The notes beneath the pieces were generated by a model, which did not search any database, was not told the DNA's origin, and saw only the letters and a list, made by a program, of their open reading frames with translations. From NCBI GenBank assembly GCA_963969365.1, contig OZ017754.1:1488001-1552000 (forward strand): a stretch of DNA of 64,000 nucleotides. Reading direction: 5' to 3'. How positions within the stretch are numbered: position 1 is the stretch's first letter; each line of letters begins with the position of its first letter. Both the position numbers and the translations under genes were made by a program. This document shows positions 10,179 through 22,100 of the stretch, piece by piece. This DNA is from Asterochloris sp. CNOR1. Its lineage: Eukaryota; Chlorophyta; Trebouxiophyceae; Trebouxiales; Trebouxiaceae.

Positions 10179-13100
10179 ATGGGCACTCAAAAATGCAGCG
10201 CAATCAAAGGCTTCAAGAGGAGTTCAAATGGTGATCAGGTAGGCCTGTTTCTCCTCGGTTACACCCTAAGCCAGGTCCACACCTACCCAGTACCATCCAA
10301 CTCGTTAGCTACTTGCTAACTGTCGAAAGACGTGTTGAACTACCATATCACCAGCACAGCAAGGCTGCAGACGTCAGCTCCGCCTTCATCGTCGTGGGTC
10401 GCTTGTCTGGCAGAGCTCCTGTGCCTCTTCCTGTTCCTCTGCGAGAGCACCCGCGGGTGTCAAGCTGGCTCAAGTGGCGGGCAGGCTGCTGCCGTTTGCT
10501 GGTCCTGGAAGAGGCGGCTTTGGGCACTGCAGGAGCGTGCTAGCAGAGCGGGTGGGTGCCTGTGGCGTGACCAGGGCATGTGACTAGGGGATTAGGTGCA
10601 TTGCCCTTGCTGCAGCCATCAGCTGCCTGCGAGGCCCAAGGAGGTCCTTGCCTTGCCAGAGATCCACTTGAATCCCACTCAGCCCTGATGCATGCAGGCC
10701 CACAACCAGCAAGGTCCCGCGCCATTGCTGATGTCTGTGGCTGATGACTTTGCTGAAGCTCTGGTGGACCAGCTTGGCAGCTATGCAGCCAAGAACGTCA
10801 TCAATGCCCTCACCATGCTTGCTCAGGAACACCTTGACGCAGCTGGCCCCATCGCTGCAGCGATCATCCGCCACATCCGCTCGGTGAGGCCCTAGCTTGC
10901 TCCATGGGCAGTGGCACATGCTTCTGGTCTTTGGCTAGGATTGTTGCCCTCTAGCTACAACTGCCTTGAACTGCATCTCCTAACGCCGCCTGGAGCCACC
11001 CAGGCCAAGCATTGTTTTCTCAAGGTACAACCTCGGATCTGTCTCCAGGTGTGCCTTGCTGAGGTGCCTGGCAGCCATGCACCTTGCATGCTACCTGCAG
11101 GCCTGGCAGGCTTCTGTTCAGGCTAGCATTCCCTGTCATCAATCCTGGACTGACGCTTGCACACTGTCATGGCTGTAGTGCCCTGTAGAAGCGAAGTTGC
11201 CAGCGCTGTACCTGGTGGACAGCATTGTGAAGAATGTCGGCCAACCCTATGTTGGTCTTTTTGCGGCCAGTCTCACAGAGGTAGGCCTTCCCAGCTGTCT
11301 GAGGGTTGTGTTGCCTGCCTAGCTGCTAATAGTGGTCTTGTTTGAAGTGTGAGTCCACCAATTATACACATATTAGTCTGCCCGGCTGGTCTGCCAGCTG
11401 CTGGGGACCTGTGTCCCAACGCTGCAGCTCAGGCCAGATTGCAGTTTGCTTTGCGAGCCGAGCAAGACACGTGTGCATTTTGGGGTTAGCAGCAGGCCCT
11501 CGATGCTTGAGCCAAGCTGCAGACCCTCTTGCCTGAGTACCCACACTCTGCAGGTTTTCATGTCTGTGTGGCTGTGTGCCCAGCTGTGCGACAAGGCTCT
11601 TCGGGTTTACCGCATGTGGGGCGGCGTCTTCCCGCCTGCTGCCCTCGATGCTGTGGAGCACCAGATGCAGGTGAGTTGGGGGTGTGATATGATCTCATTC
11701 AACGTTTGGGTGCTTGTTGCAGTGACTGTGACTGCTTACATCTGGTGTCTTGCTGTATCGCAGCTGCAGAAAAGCTCTCACCCTACCTGCAAAGCCGTGA
11801 GTGCGTACATGTAATGGGTGGTCATATTCTCCAGTTGCACTTCATTTCATAACCCTAGCCGCAGCACCCAATCCAGCACCCTTCCTGTATAGGTAGCGCC
11901 TGCTCGGGGCTGGCCCCTGCAGCCGCTTGCCAATGGCCTGCGTGGCAGCGTCGGCCAGGCCCACCATCAGCATCAGCAGGCACAGCACCAGCAGCACCCA
12001 CCTGTAGTTCAGCAGCTGGACCCAGCATCATTCCTGCCCCCTCCTCCTTTGGTCAGCCCAGCACAATCCCAGCAGCAGCATCAGGAGCAGCACCAGCACC
12101 AGCCAGACTCGCCTATCTTGCTGCCAAGGGAGCTGGAGGTTTTGCTGGCTGCGTTTAAGCAGGGGGCACAGCAGCAGCAGCAGCAGGCAGCCCCCGAGGC
12201 ACCTGCCCCAGCTGTTGCTGTGCCTCAGGCAGCCAGCAGGCCGCTGCGGCAGGCACATCGTAGCCACCAGCAGCCTGCTGCTGCCCCGCAGCGAGCCAGG
12301 TCTAGGGTCTTCAATCCTTCTGCCCTGAAGGTATGTGCCCGTCAGCCAGTGCATTTGATTGCCTGTGCTGCACTTGAGTTAGTGTGCAGGTCACTTTGCT
12401 GCTCCTCATTTCCATCAGCTGTAAGCAGATCAGGTCAGGCAGGTCGTTGCCTGTTGTGAACTGTAACATGGCAATAGCCATGATGAAAGCTGAATGGGGA
12501 GTCAATATCAAAGCTGATAGATAGAGATCTAGCACTGGAAGAAGAGGCATCATTGAACAGAGAGTCAATGCTAGAAATGGTCTGTCCTGAATCACTACCT
12601 TAAAGGCAGCCAGCCTTGAGAACGATTTTTGTTTTGGTGTAGGCCGCCCTTGCAGATGTCCTTCACACTCCCATACCTTTTTGCAGCAGTCCTGTGACCA
12701 TGATGTCTCATGCTGCTTGTGCATCTTGTCTCCATCTTGAGCTTTGCAGGAGACAAGTGACAGGGCGGCGGTCAATGTATGTCTGCATTTTGTTTGAGCA
12801 GTCTGCGTGCATGTGCTGTGCAGGAGAGAAATGATAGAGCGCTGGTCAGCCTGATGGGCAGCTCCATGCGGCATCGTTCCAAGTTTGCAGAGCTGCTTGC
12901 CACCAGGAAGCAGAAACAGGCTGAGCAGGCAGGCAGCCTGATGCGGCGCTGGTTTGTCACAGAGGACCTGTGGATGGCGGGGACGGCAGCTGTGGCAGAG
13001 GCCCAGGCTGAACAGGTGACTGAGCCACGGCCAGCACTCCCTGCAGAAATTGCCTGGCAGCAGGCCTGCATGGGGCAGAGGGCGGCAGCACATTGCTGGC

Positions 13101-14405
13101 AGCTTCAGGCGGGAATTGTGCAGGTTCTTGAGTTGCACATGTGCCTCAAGCCTCACGAGGCCTGTCCTCAGGGCTGTTTGCACGGTGGAGTCATGGCCTG
13201 AGGCTCTGCCTGAGCAGGCCGCCAAGCCAGCAGCATGCCCAGCAGCAGGCCTGCTTTGTGAGGCTGCAGGCAGGTGAGCCACGACCGGCACATCTGCAGT
13301 CCTGTGCAGTTGCATCCAGCTTTAAGGGAGCAGCCCTGAGGATCTGGCTTTTGAAGCAGAGTCATTCTGGCATCAGCAGCATGTGGCTGCATGGACCTCA
13401 AGCAGGGAGTGAGCCAGAGGAGAAGCATCTGCAGCATGCCTGAACTGAAGGAGAGTAGGTGGGCAGGCCAGTGGGGGCAGCCAGGCACTGCCCCATGTGC
13501 TCTATGGCCCCAGATAGTACATATGACTAAAGTCTTTACTACTTGTCAGTCGTTTCTCATATGGCGTCCTGTGTTGGCTACAACCAAGCTGTGTGCCACC
13601 AGCAGCCCTTCCTTGAGGGGGCAGGTGCCTTCATGATGGCCGCAAGCCCTTGCCAACACAGCTTGGCTTGCGCCCTGCAGGACATGCCGGAGGAGGCCAG
13701 GCCTAAGCCTGTATTCACAGTGCCGCTGGATGAGTCTCAGACAGAGTGTGCCATCTCTGGGGAGCGCCTGGAGGCTGTGCTGGACAGCAACGATGTGAGA
13801 AATCCATGCCTGCTGCCGATGCTTGTTGCCTGCTGTCCAGGTGTGCACCATGCATGCCAGACATTGCTGTCTGCTGACACTTGTGTGTTGTTCAGTCAGA
13901 GTTGCTTGTGGATGATTACGCATTGCTGGGGTGTACAGCATTGTTTCTGGCACAGTGACACTGCTGGATCCCAGTCTGTCCAGTCTGTGTTGCTGCCTGC
14001 TGGCTTGAAGCCCTCAGCCCCATCCACCAAAACATGTTTCAAGCTCCTGAGCCCTTTTGCAGATGTGGGTGTACAAGGATGCCAAGCGAGTCAGCCATGA
14101 AGAGGCAGCACAGTATGGCCTGGAACCAGGCAGAATTGTGCTAGTGGGTGCTCTGGCAGGCACTCCAGAGGAAAGTGGTGACAGGGGCACCGCAGAGGGT
14201 GCTGCAGGCCAGCAGGTAGGTTCGTTCACATCTCAAGCTTTGATACTCGACAGATGTTTGCACTGTACAGTGTGGGCTGTGTGCTGCTGGCTTACGGCAT
14301 CCGGTGGTGCTGCAGGATGCTCAGAGTAGTAGGCAGAAGCACAATCTTCAGAGCAGTTCACAAGACATGCCACCCCTGAAGAGGGTGAAGACTGAGGCAG
14401 CTTAG
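10179..14405 (+). CDS. PCF11: PCF11-like pre-mRNA cleavage and polyadenylation factor with CID
   Basis: A small first exon (10179-10238, [11 protein letters not shown]) is proposed. The strong part starts at about 10692 with the CTD-interacting domain: [20 protein letters not shown], then [14 protein letters not shown], then [20 protein letters not shown] (about 11193-11280), then TLW-like helices [19 protein letters not shown] (about 11609-11671). This domain binds phosphorylated RNA polymerase II CTD in the cleavage factor complex. A Gln/Pro-rich linker follows (about 11895-12330), then [23 protein letters not shown]-terminal block, [17 protein letters not shown] joined to [15 protein letters not shown], aligns with the PCF11 zinc-finger region, but most metal ligands are missing. 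The protein ends with a basic tail, [11 protein letters not shown]. The stop is TAG at 14403-14405. The exon between 10239 and 10690 is uncertain. The gene converges with LSM4. Confidence 0.82.
12744..12855 (+). repeat. Decoy copy of the exon 12824 start, PCF11 gene
   Basis: TTTGCAGGAGACAAGTGACA at 12743, then GGGCGGCGGTCAATG, echoes the true GTGCAGGAGAGAAATGATAG (12818) followed by AGCGCTGGTCAGC. The offset is 74 bp. Confidence 0.8.
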
Positions 14406-14846
14406 ATGCTGCTTGAACTTGTTCATTTCATGTTTGATATTGTTGCTGCACCCCAGCCCTCATCTCAAGGCAAAAGTGCTTCTCAAATGAGGAGTTTGTG
14501 CATGCCAGCAACACTGTATAACATCACCCCTCCACAGATCTTGAAGCGTGAGACGTCAAGAGTCAATTGCTCCGCGAGAGGCTTTTTAGTCCCGCCCTCC
14601 CCGACCGCCTGTGTGGCACAACATGAGCCTGCTCAAATAAGATGTGGCACAGGTTGCTTTTGACACGCACTGGGATCAACTACCCTGCCCCAGGCGCGAA
14701 GCTGAAAAGGCACAAGCAGGCCTGGACATGCACGACTTTGCTGTTACAGATACATGTGAGCATGCTGCACCTGCCAGGAGAACTGCATGCGGCGGCGGCG
14801 GCGGTACACAAAGCTGGCTTGAGGAGGGCAAGTGTGATGTTGGCTC
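14406..14846. other. Convergent 3' interval, PCF11 and LSM4 genes
   Basis: No coding pattern is convincing here. Plus-strand ORFs at 14642-14874 run into the reverse complement of the LSM4 RGG tail and are judged chance. Confidence 0.5.
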
Positions 14847-16000
14847 TCAAGATGCTATGCAGGCGGGCAGATGAGCATGCCGCCCCAGGCACGAAAGGCA
14901 GCCTGCTAAGCATGCTTCATGCGTGTACATTGGGCTGCCACTGCACACACCTCTGCCCTCGCCGCGACCGCCTGAGCGCCCGCGGCCGCCGTCCCGCCCG
15001 GGGCCACGCCCAGGTCCCCGGCCCCTGCCGCGGTGTGCCCCCAATGGCTTCTTCTCTGCAGCAGAGCGGAAGTGCCTCAGAAGCTGAGGTGCACCGCCTC
15101 TGCCAGCATCTGCCCACAGCAGAAGGGCAGTGCACCTGCAGGCTGCATCAAAGTGCCACAGGCTGCCTCAAAAGTTGAGGAGATCAGGCCCCTCGTCCAG
15201 CTGCACAGCAGTCAGCAAAGCACAGATGGTCATGCCGCCTTAGGCAATTGCCCTTCACAGCTCTGCAGGACGGCCACACACCAAGGAGCACCCCCACCAG
15301 CAGGCCCCACAGCAGCCAAACCAGCAGCAGCTCCAGACAGGAGCCAGGCAGCGCTTCCAATCGGCCTGTTCACCTGCTTTGGTCGCTGACTCCTCCTTGA
15401 CCTTATCAATCACCTGCACAACAGAAGCCATTGATCTGGCACCGCCTGTGGATGCCTGCACAGCAACAGGACTGAAGCAGCATGGGCCTCGCTGTTTGCT
15501 GTCATGTGCAACATGTGATTCCAACAACCATGGGGTGACGCAGCCCATGCTGGGCTTGCAAAGCGTAATGAGCATGGCCAGCCAGCATGCCCTGGCATGC
15601 TCTAGGGCCTGGCTGGCCCTGCATACCTCGTCAGGGACCCTCAGATACTTGACGGTGTTGCCGCGAATGTACGCCTCTGGCATACGCCAGAAACGGTCAC
15701 CATCCTGCAAGCTCGGCAGGCTGGTCCATTAGCACATTCCTGATGCCCGCAAGAAACTTTCGAAATGCCATCACACAGGCCGCTCACCTTGGAGGTGCAG
15801 ATCACTTCCTTCAAGTGAACATTCATCCAGCTATCGCACAGGACCATGTGTCCATTGTAAGTCTCACCACTTTTTAGCTCCACCAGCTGCAACGTGGCAG
15901 CACTCTCAGGAGAAAGACTCTCGCAGAATCGATGCGCAGGGGACCTGGGACTCACCACTGGATGCCCCTGAGCTGCCTTGAGCAACTGCAGGGGCAGCAT
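14847..16000 (-). CDS. LSM4: U6 snRNA-associated Sm-like protein LSm4
   Basis: Five exons join in exact phase: 15956-16000, 15788-15886, 15627-15704, 15374-15413 and 14847-15055. The start is [15 protein letters not shown], and the Sm1/Sm2 fold follows: [53 protein letters not shown] and [14 protein letters not shown], near-identical to LSm4 across eukaryotes. Residues [19 protein letters not shown] form the expected Arg/Gly-rich C-terminal tail. LSm4 is part of the LSm1-7 ring (mRNA decapping) and the LSm2-8 ring (U6 snRNA), and its RGG tail drives RNA and P-body interactions. The model predicts about 156 residues, slightly longer than human LSM4; the last 30 or so residues after the RGG run could instead be spliced away. 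The start is 185 bp from the divergent caprin-like gene. Confidence 0.93.
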
Positions 16001-16184
16001 GGCAAATCTCTTGAGGTCAGCTACGACACAGGGCTACCTCCTGATCTGCATGCCAGGTGGGTGTGCTCGGCTGCTCCTTCACAACTCAATCATAACCCTC
16101 AGGCCTGACCTAGGTTTCATCTGTAGGTCAAGCTCACTGTCTTGTCAATTGCTGGTACCTTGCTCTTGCATCTTGAAATTCGCC
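16001..16184. promoter_or_regulatory. Divergent promoter interval between LSM4 and the caprin-like gene
   Basis: This is the only sequence between the two opposed start codons (16000 minus, 16185 plus), so both promoters and 5' leaders must lie here or overlap the genes. No clear TATA box or other named element was recognised. Both products are RNA-binding RGG-type proteins, so shared control is plausible but inferred. Confidence 0.35.
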
Positions 16185-19100
16185 ATGGCTGACCAATCCT
16201 CCAAAGCGAATGCAGCTGAAGCTGCTGAGAGGAGTAAGAGCGAGGCCTTGGCTGCAGCTGAGAAGGGATCTCCAGTTGTTACCCTGCTGGCCAAGCGCAT
16301 CAGGGCTGCTAAGAAGCGGCTTGGCAAGATTGAAAGCATGGAGAAGCTGCGAGACAGTGGCAAGCCCATGAATGCTGATCAGGTGGGCTGCAGCAGCATG
16401 TGCATGGCCAGGACAAAGCTCTGCATGCATTTGCAAAGACCTGGGCGTCTCTTGGACCAGGATCATCATCATGCCTGTCCATTTGGCACGGCCATCTCTT
16501 CCTTCAGCAGCCTGGCCCCTGCATCGCTGCTCAAAAGCACACTGACAGGCTCCTTCGAGACAGCCCATCTGCCCACAGATCAGATGCATAGCCCTTGACA
16601 GGGTGGCCTGCTAGGTGCAGCATGCTGGCAATCCCTTCACGGCTGTCACGGATGCATCTGCAGGAGGCCACACTGGCAAGCAAGACGCGCACTCTGGTGG
16701 CCATGGAGGAGCTGGAGAGGCTGGTGCCAGTGCTGAAGGTGGGCACCCTGCAGCTGGGTCCTGCTGTCAAAGATACATCACACCCCATTGCTGCATCTAG
16801 CGCCTCTGCAGCCTGGCAGCTCCTGAGGGAGCCGGCTCAGATGGGCACAGTCCAACAAAACTGGTATGGCTGCGCGTGAGGGCGTCAGTGCTGCTGCACA
16901 GCGACTCTGCGAGATTGCCAGCTACAGCCCACAACTGATGAGGTCTCAAAAGGGACATCCGCAGCAGAGCCCCTGCAGAGCAATCTGGGAACTGGGCTGC
17001 CCCCAGCTGCCTTGAACTCAAGCTGGGTTTTGTCCTGCCCACGTCAAGCCCCCCTCGATGAGGTGACATGAGAGAGCCTGCACCCTCATGTTGGCGGTGG
17101 GTGCCTGCTGAATATGCGCAGGAAGCCGCCCCCAACATTCTCTCACAGCAATCCTGTCCATCTGTTTGCTTGTTGGCAGCAGAAGCTGTTTGAGGAGGAA
17201 GCAGACAGTGTTGTCCAAAGACCCCTATTCATTGAGCAATGGGTGCTGCCACATAGATAGCCACACAGAACTGGAGTCAGGACTTGCTGACTGTGTGCAG
17301 GTGCAGTTCAGGTGAAGGAAAGCAGCTGCATATGCAGTCCCACCAGCAGCTTTCGAAGAAATGAAATGTCTGCCATGTCTGCTGGATGCTGGCAAGGTGG
17401 AGGCTGACATGGCTGTCGAGGAAGCCTCTTTCAGCACTGGGTGCAAAAGTCATAAGCAGCCCCTATGCCTTGGCCGTGTGCAGGTGCAGCCAAGTTGGAG
17501 GCAAACAGCTGCATGTGCAGTCCCACCAAGAGACGTCCAGTATGCTTGCCATGCCTGCAGGATGCTGCCAAGGAGGAGGCAGACATTGCGGTGAAGGAGG
17601 CCCTCGATGCTCAGGAGAAGCCAGACGTGGAGCATGAGGTCGCGGCAGCAGTCGAGAAGGCGCTGGATGAGGAGCGAGCACGGGTTGCAGAGGTCAGCCA
17701 CTGCATTGAGAAGTCCTTGTGCATGCAGAGTTGGGCTGTTGTCTGACTGTGAACCAGGTATCTGAAATGGGTGCAACTGCAGCAGAGCCAGCCTGGGTTG
17801 GGGAGGTTGGCTGCTGCACTGAGGCCATTTGGAAGCAAGGTGGGCTGCACTCCAGCTGTGCAGGAAGCTAGATCTGTGGTGTGGAGCCAGAACCCAGCCC
17901 AGGCTGCAGGAGTCGGCTGGGCCAGGTTGTGACTGTGCTGCACTGCCAATTTGTTGCGTTGCAAGGTAAGCTCAGGTCAGAAAGACAGGCCTGCGCCTGC
18001 TGAAACAGGGATGGAAGAGCCAGGCTCTTGGCATGTGGGTGGCAACTTGATTGCAAGCTTGTGGACGCTGCACACAGATGTTGATTCTACTAGTGTCCCT
18101 CCACTGACTGGTGTGCTGCATGGAGACCAGGCGTTCATGCTGCAGGTTGCCCTGAAAGTGATGCTGCTCATCAGACACCACGTCTGATCAGCTCCTTGTC
18201 TGCCTTGATGTCTTCAGCTCATCTGCCCTGCTGAGGCCTACGCCGTCAACCTGCTGCAGGCGGCGCCCCCCACACCTGACAACCAGGACAAGGGCAGCAG
18301 CAACCAGCAGTTGGAACACTCGGACGAGGATGTAGCTGAAGCGCAGAGCAAGGCAGTCTCGCAGCTGATTGAGCTTCTGTACTTTGCGCATGTCAGTTCA
18401 GACCCCCTGCTGGAAGCTCGCCCACTGCACCACATTCTGGCCTTTATTGGAAGGGCCCATGCAGACCCCTGGCTGCACAGCAAGACCTGCATGCTGCACT
18501 TCTGGTTTTGCATCAGCAGTGCCCCGCACAAGGAAGTACCCTGCCTGAGCTGTCAGGGACTCTAGCAGATCTGTCTACAGCCTGTGCCTGACACTCTGCC
18601 CCTCCTCTGAGAGGAACCCATGTGGGCCCTGTGCTGCACAGCAACACCTGCTTGTTGTGGGTCTGCGCATATGCAATGCCCAGCACCGGACAGCAGCCTC
18701 CATTGGCGGGCAGCAACTTTGGCAGAAGTGTCACTGGCAGCACTGTACAGCGGCAGAACTGTACAGCAGTCAGGAAGCAGCTTCACCAATCTGGTGTTCA
18801 CTGCCTGCAGACCTTCCAGTACCCTGGTGGCGCAGTGGAGCGGGCTGAGCGCAATGCTTGCCTTTCCTACAACGCTCATCCAGAGGTTGGTGGGGACTTG
18901 CGCTGGGGATGTCTTTCATGCTTGGCCTGTTGGCTGACACTGTGCAGGTACATGTGGCAGACAAGGACACAACTTCTGACCACTGCAATTGTGAGTGCTC
19001 ATTCAATATCTGGGCCCATGTGGACTGTAATTTTCAAGTGGGTTCATGTGCCGCCTTCACTGCAATTCAGCCCTTCTGGACACGTTAGTGGTGCCTCTGC

Positions 19101-22100
19101 AGGACCCGCTGGAGGAGAGTGACCTTGTCACGATTGCAGAGCTGGGACTGCGTCTGGTGTCCCGGCCCCTGGGGGAGATCATGAGCCACGCTGAGTCCCT
19201 GGCGCGGGCCAAGCGCTGGGCGCTGGCGTGGGTCCAGGGCGGCAGCCAGGCACTGGAGGGGGCTGTCAATGAAGATGCCAACTTGTGTGAGTTCCTCGAC
19301 CCTGTCCCTGTCTTTCTTGGGGTTGTCCATCTGTCAAGTGCTGGGCGCTGGCGCTAGGTGGAGCAGTCAGGTGCTGGCGGGACCTGGCGTATGCATTTTC
19401 TGGTCCTGAACCCCCCTCTCTGTATTTGTTGGGGCTGTCGTTAGGTTAAGCGCTGGGTGCTGGCCTGAGTGCAGGGCAGCAGCCAGGTGCACTCAGGGCC
19501 TCTCGGCGACAGGCCAGACATGCGTGAGCTTTCCGGCCCCTCTCTGCGCCTTTATTTAAGCACTAGAAGGTGGCTGCCCACTGTCAGCTGCAGTCGGCCT
19601 GATGTTGAGCGCTGGCCTGGGTATGGGGCAGCAGTGAGGCATGAAGGGGCATGACCATGGCTAGCCTGAACCTCTGCGTCATGAAGAAACGGGTGGCCTT
19701 GGAGGGGCTGTGAAGCAACGGAGGGCTGCCGGTGATAGCTTGTTGACCTACGTAGTCCATGAGCCTGGGCACCCTTTCGTCACGCCTGTCTGGGCTTGCG
19801 AAGAATCCCATGGGTGTGAGCAGCCATCAGCCAGGCGCCCAGCGCGTACATGGGAGCATGCAGGCATTGCAGGGCACTTGGTTGTAGTCAGATTGAGCAC
19901 TGTTTGGGCAGCACCAACACCCAGAGTGCAAAGCCCAGCAACACTATCTGGGCTGGATCAGGCCCTGGAGCGGAGGGGCCGATGGGTGGGCAGCTCCAGG
20001 CCTCAGGGTACACTGCAAGGAGGTACTGCTGGGGCAGCACCCTGCCCCAGAGCACTCAGGCCCACCTCATGCTGTGTCTGCCTGCAGCCGCAGAGGTGGT
20101 CCCCAAGCTGGAGCGCATCCTGGGCAGCCCCTACTGCACCACCAAGCCCCAGATGCAGACGCTGGACCCGCCCCCCGTGGAGGAGGAGCCGCAAGTGGTG
20201 CCCAGCTATGGGAGTGCAAGCCATGGGCCAGAAGGGCAAGAGGCGGCTGACGTGGAGCCACAAGAATCGCACACCTTCCCAGGCGTGCCGGTCGGTGAGC
20301 ATCTTGTGACAGGCAATGTTGACGTGAAGCCCCAGGAGTTGCAGGGCTGCCCAGGCATGCAGAATGGTGAGCACTCTGTGGCAGACGTCGCTTGTTATGT
20401 GCTCCCAAGTGGCCCAGTCCTGCTTTGTGAGGGCGTGAAGGAAGCTGGGGGCGTCCGCGCTTTTTAGCTGCAGCTGCCAATGTGCCAAGGCATGCAGGCT
20501 CTGCCGTGCCGGTGCCGCAGCACTGCATTCTGATCCTAGACCTGCCCCACACGATTCACTGCTGCGTTGATACAGGGAGGAAGCCGCCCACCTCTCTCAT
20601 CCCAGTTACCCATCTGCTGCTCTGCTACAGGCAAGCCTACATGCCTCAGTCCAGTCAAGCTTTCGCTGCTGCTGCCAGAGCCATGCACCCCTTTAGCAGT
20701 GGGGGACTAGCTGCCTCACTCGCAGTGGCCCCTGAAGCGCCTCAACCGCACACATACTGCTGTGCTGCCGCAGGTGGCACCATGCCCACCTTCAGGCAGT
20801 GGCCTGCACTGCTGCATCCTCAAAAGTGCAGTCCCTCTGCCTGGAGCTGCAACCATCACGCCTGTCCCATGCGCTGCCACATCGCCCACAGTCCAGTGCT
20901 GCTGCTGCAGGCGGCGGGCTGAACTTTGGCAGCGGCCTGGGACCTGCCGTGCTCCCGCCCCACATGAATGGTACCGCCCCGGGCGAGAGTCTGTATGCCT
21001 CCCAGGATGACAGCACCGGGCATTTGCTGCACCACCAGATGCCCGTGCAGACCATGCCCCGCCATCAGGTACCAGCGTGCCACCTCTCAGCCTGGCACCC
21101 ATGCCTACTGCACTTGTCTCAACCTGCTGTGTGCTCTCCAGCAGCAGGTACCTTTGTCGGCCCACTCCTCACGAAGCCAGTGGGCGTGACAAAGGTGCGT
21201 GGCATGCCCTCACATGCCAGGAGCCCTCTCTACCAGTGCTTGTTGTTTGCACCGGGGTGTGGCTGACTTGTCAGCGAGGGCGGCTTGCTGGCATGCCGTG
21301 GTGAACACTGCACGGGCAAACCCACTGCTGCTGCTGGACACTTGATGCTGCTGGCTACTTGTTGCTGGCCAATGCTGCCTGCCCTGAGCATGCCTGGGTT
21401 TTCCATTTGGTTTGCAGGTGCACCGCTGCTCCTTTGTCAGCTGTTGCTGCCTGTGCATGCTGCAGCTGGCCGCATCACGTGATGCTGCAAGCGCAGCTCA
21501 TGTCTGCCATCATCAAGTCCTCCTTTCACTGCGGCAGTACAATACCTTGATGAATCAAATGGCCTTGGGCTTGGTCCAGCAACTCTTGCCACCAGGCATC
21601 TCTCCTCCCTGATGCTCTGCCTCAGCGTATGTCGCTGGGCGCAGGCAAAAGACTGCCTTGGCACAGCCGCTCTTGCGGCCAGCACCTTGCTCTCCTGCAG
21701 CTGAAGCAGCAGCTGATCAGGGTCACTGGGGCTGGCTATGGTGGCGAGCAGATGCAACAGCCACTGCCTGTCGCCAACCTTTTACTTTACTGTATCTGGT
21801 GCAGGTGGAGCATGGGATGGGTGGCACGAGCTTGGGTCAGGAGGCGGCGGGGGCGTCGGGACTGGACCAGCATGTGGCGTGGGGTGCCGGCGGCGTGAGG
21901 CAGTCTGGGGGCGTGCACAGCTTTGCTGGGGACCTGCCACCGCCCAGCTCCGTCGAGGCAACCTCTGGTCTTGAGGGACGAGCTTCCAGCTTCACTGATG
22001 GCGTGCCCATACCCTGTGAGCACCGCCCTGCTGCCTATGGCTGATCTGCACCACCCTGTTGGCACCAGACCGCTGTGTCTGCCTTGGCTGAGGGTCCTGG

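Noticed and set aside
12311-13315. 334-codon minus-strand ORF
   Set aside because: It is antisense to PCF11 exons with supported splice sites; composition and lack of motifs indicate a shadow ORF.
14947-15045. Very GC-rich block as a possible CpG-type regulatory island
   Set aside because: It is the reverse complement of the LSM4 RGG-coding exon, which fully explains the composition.
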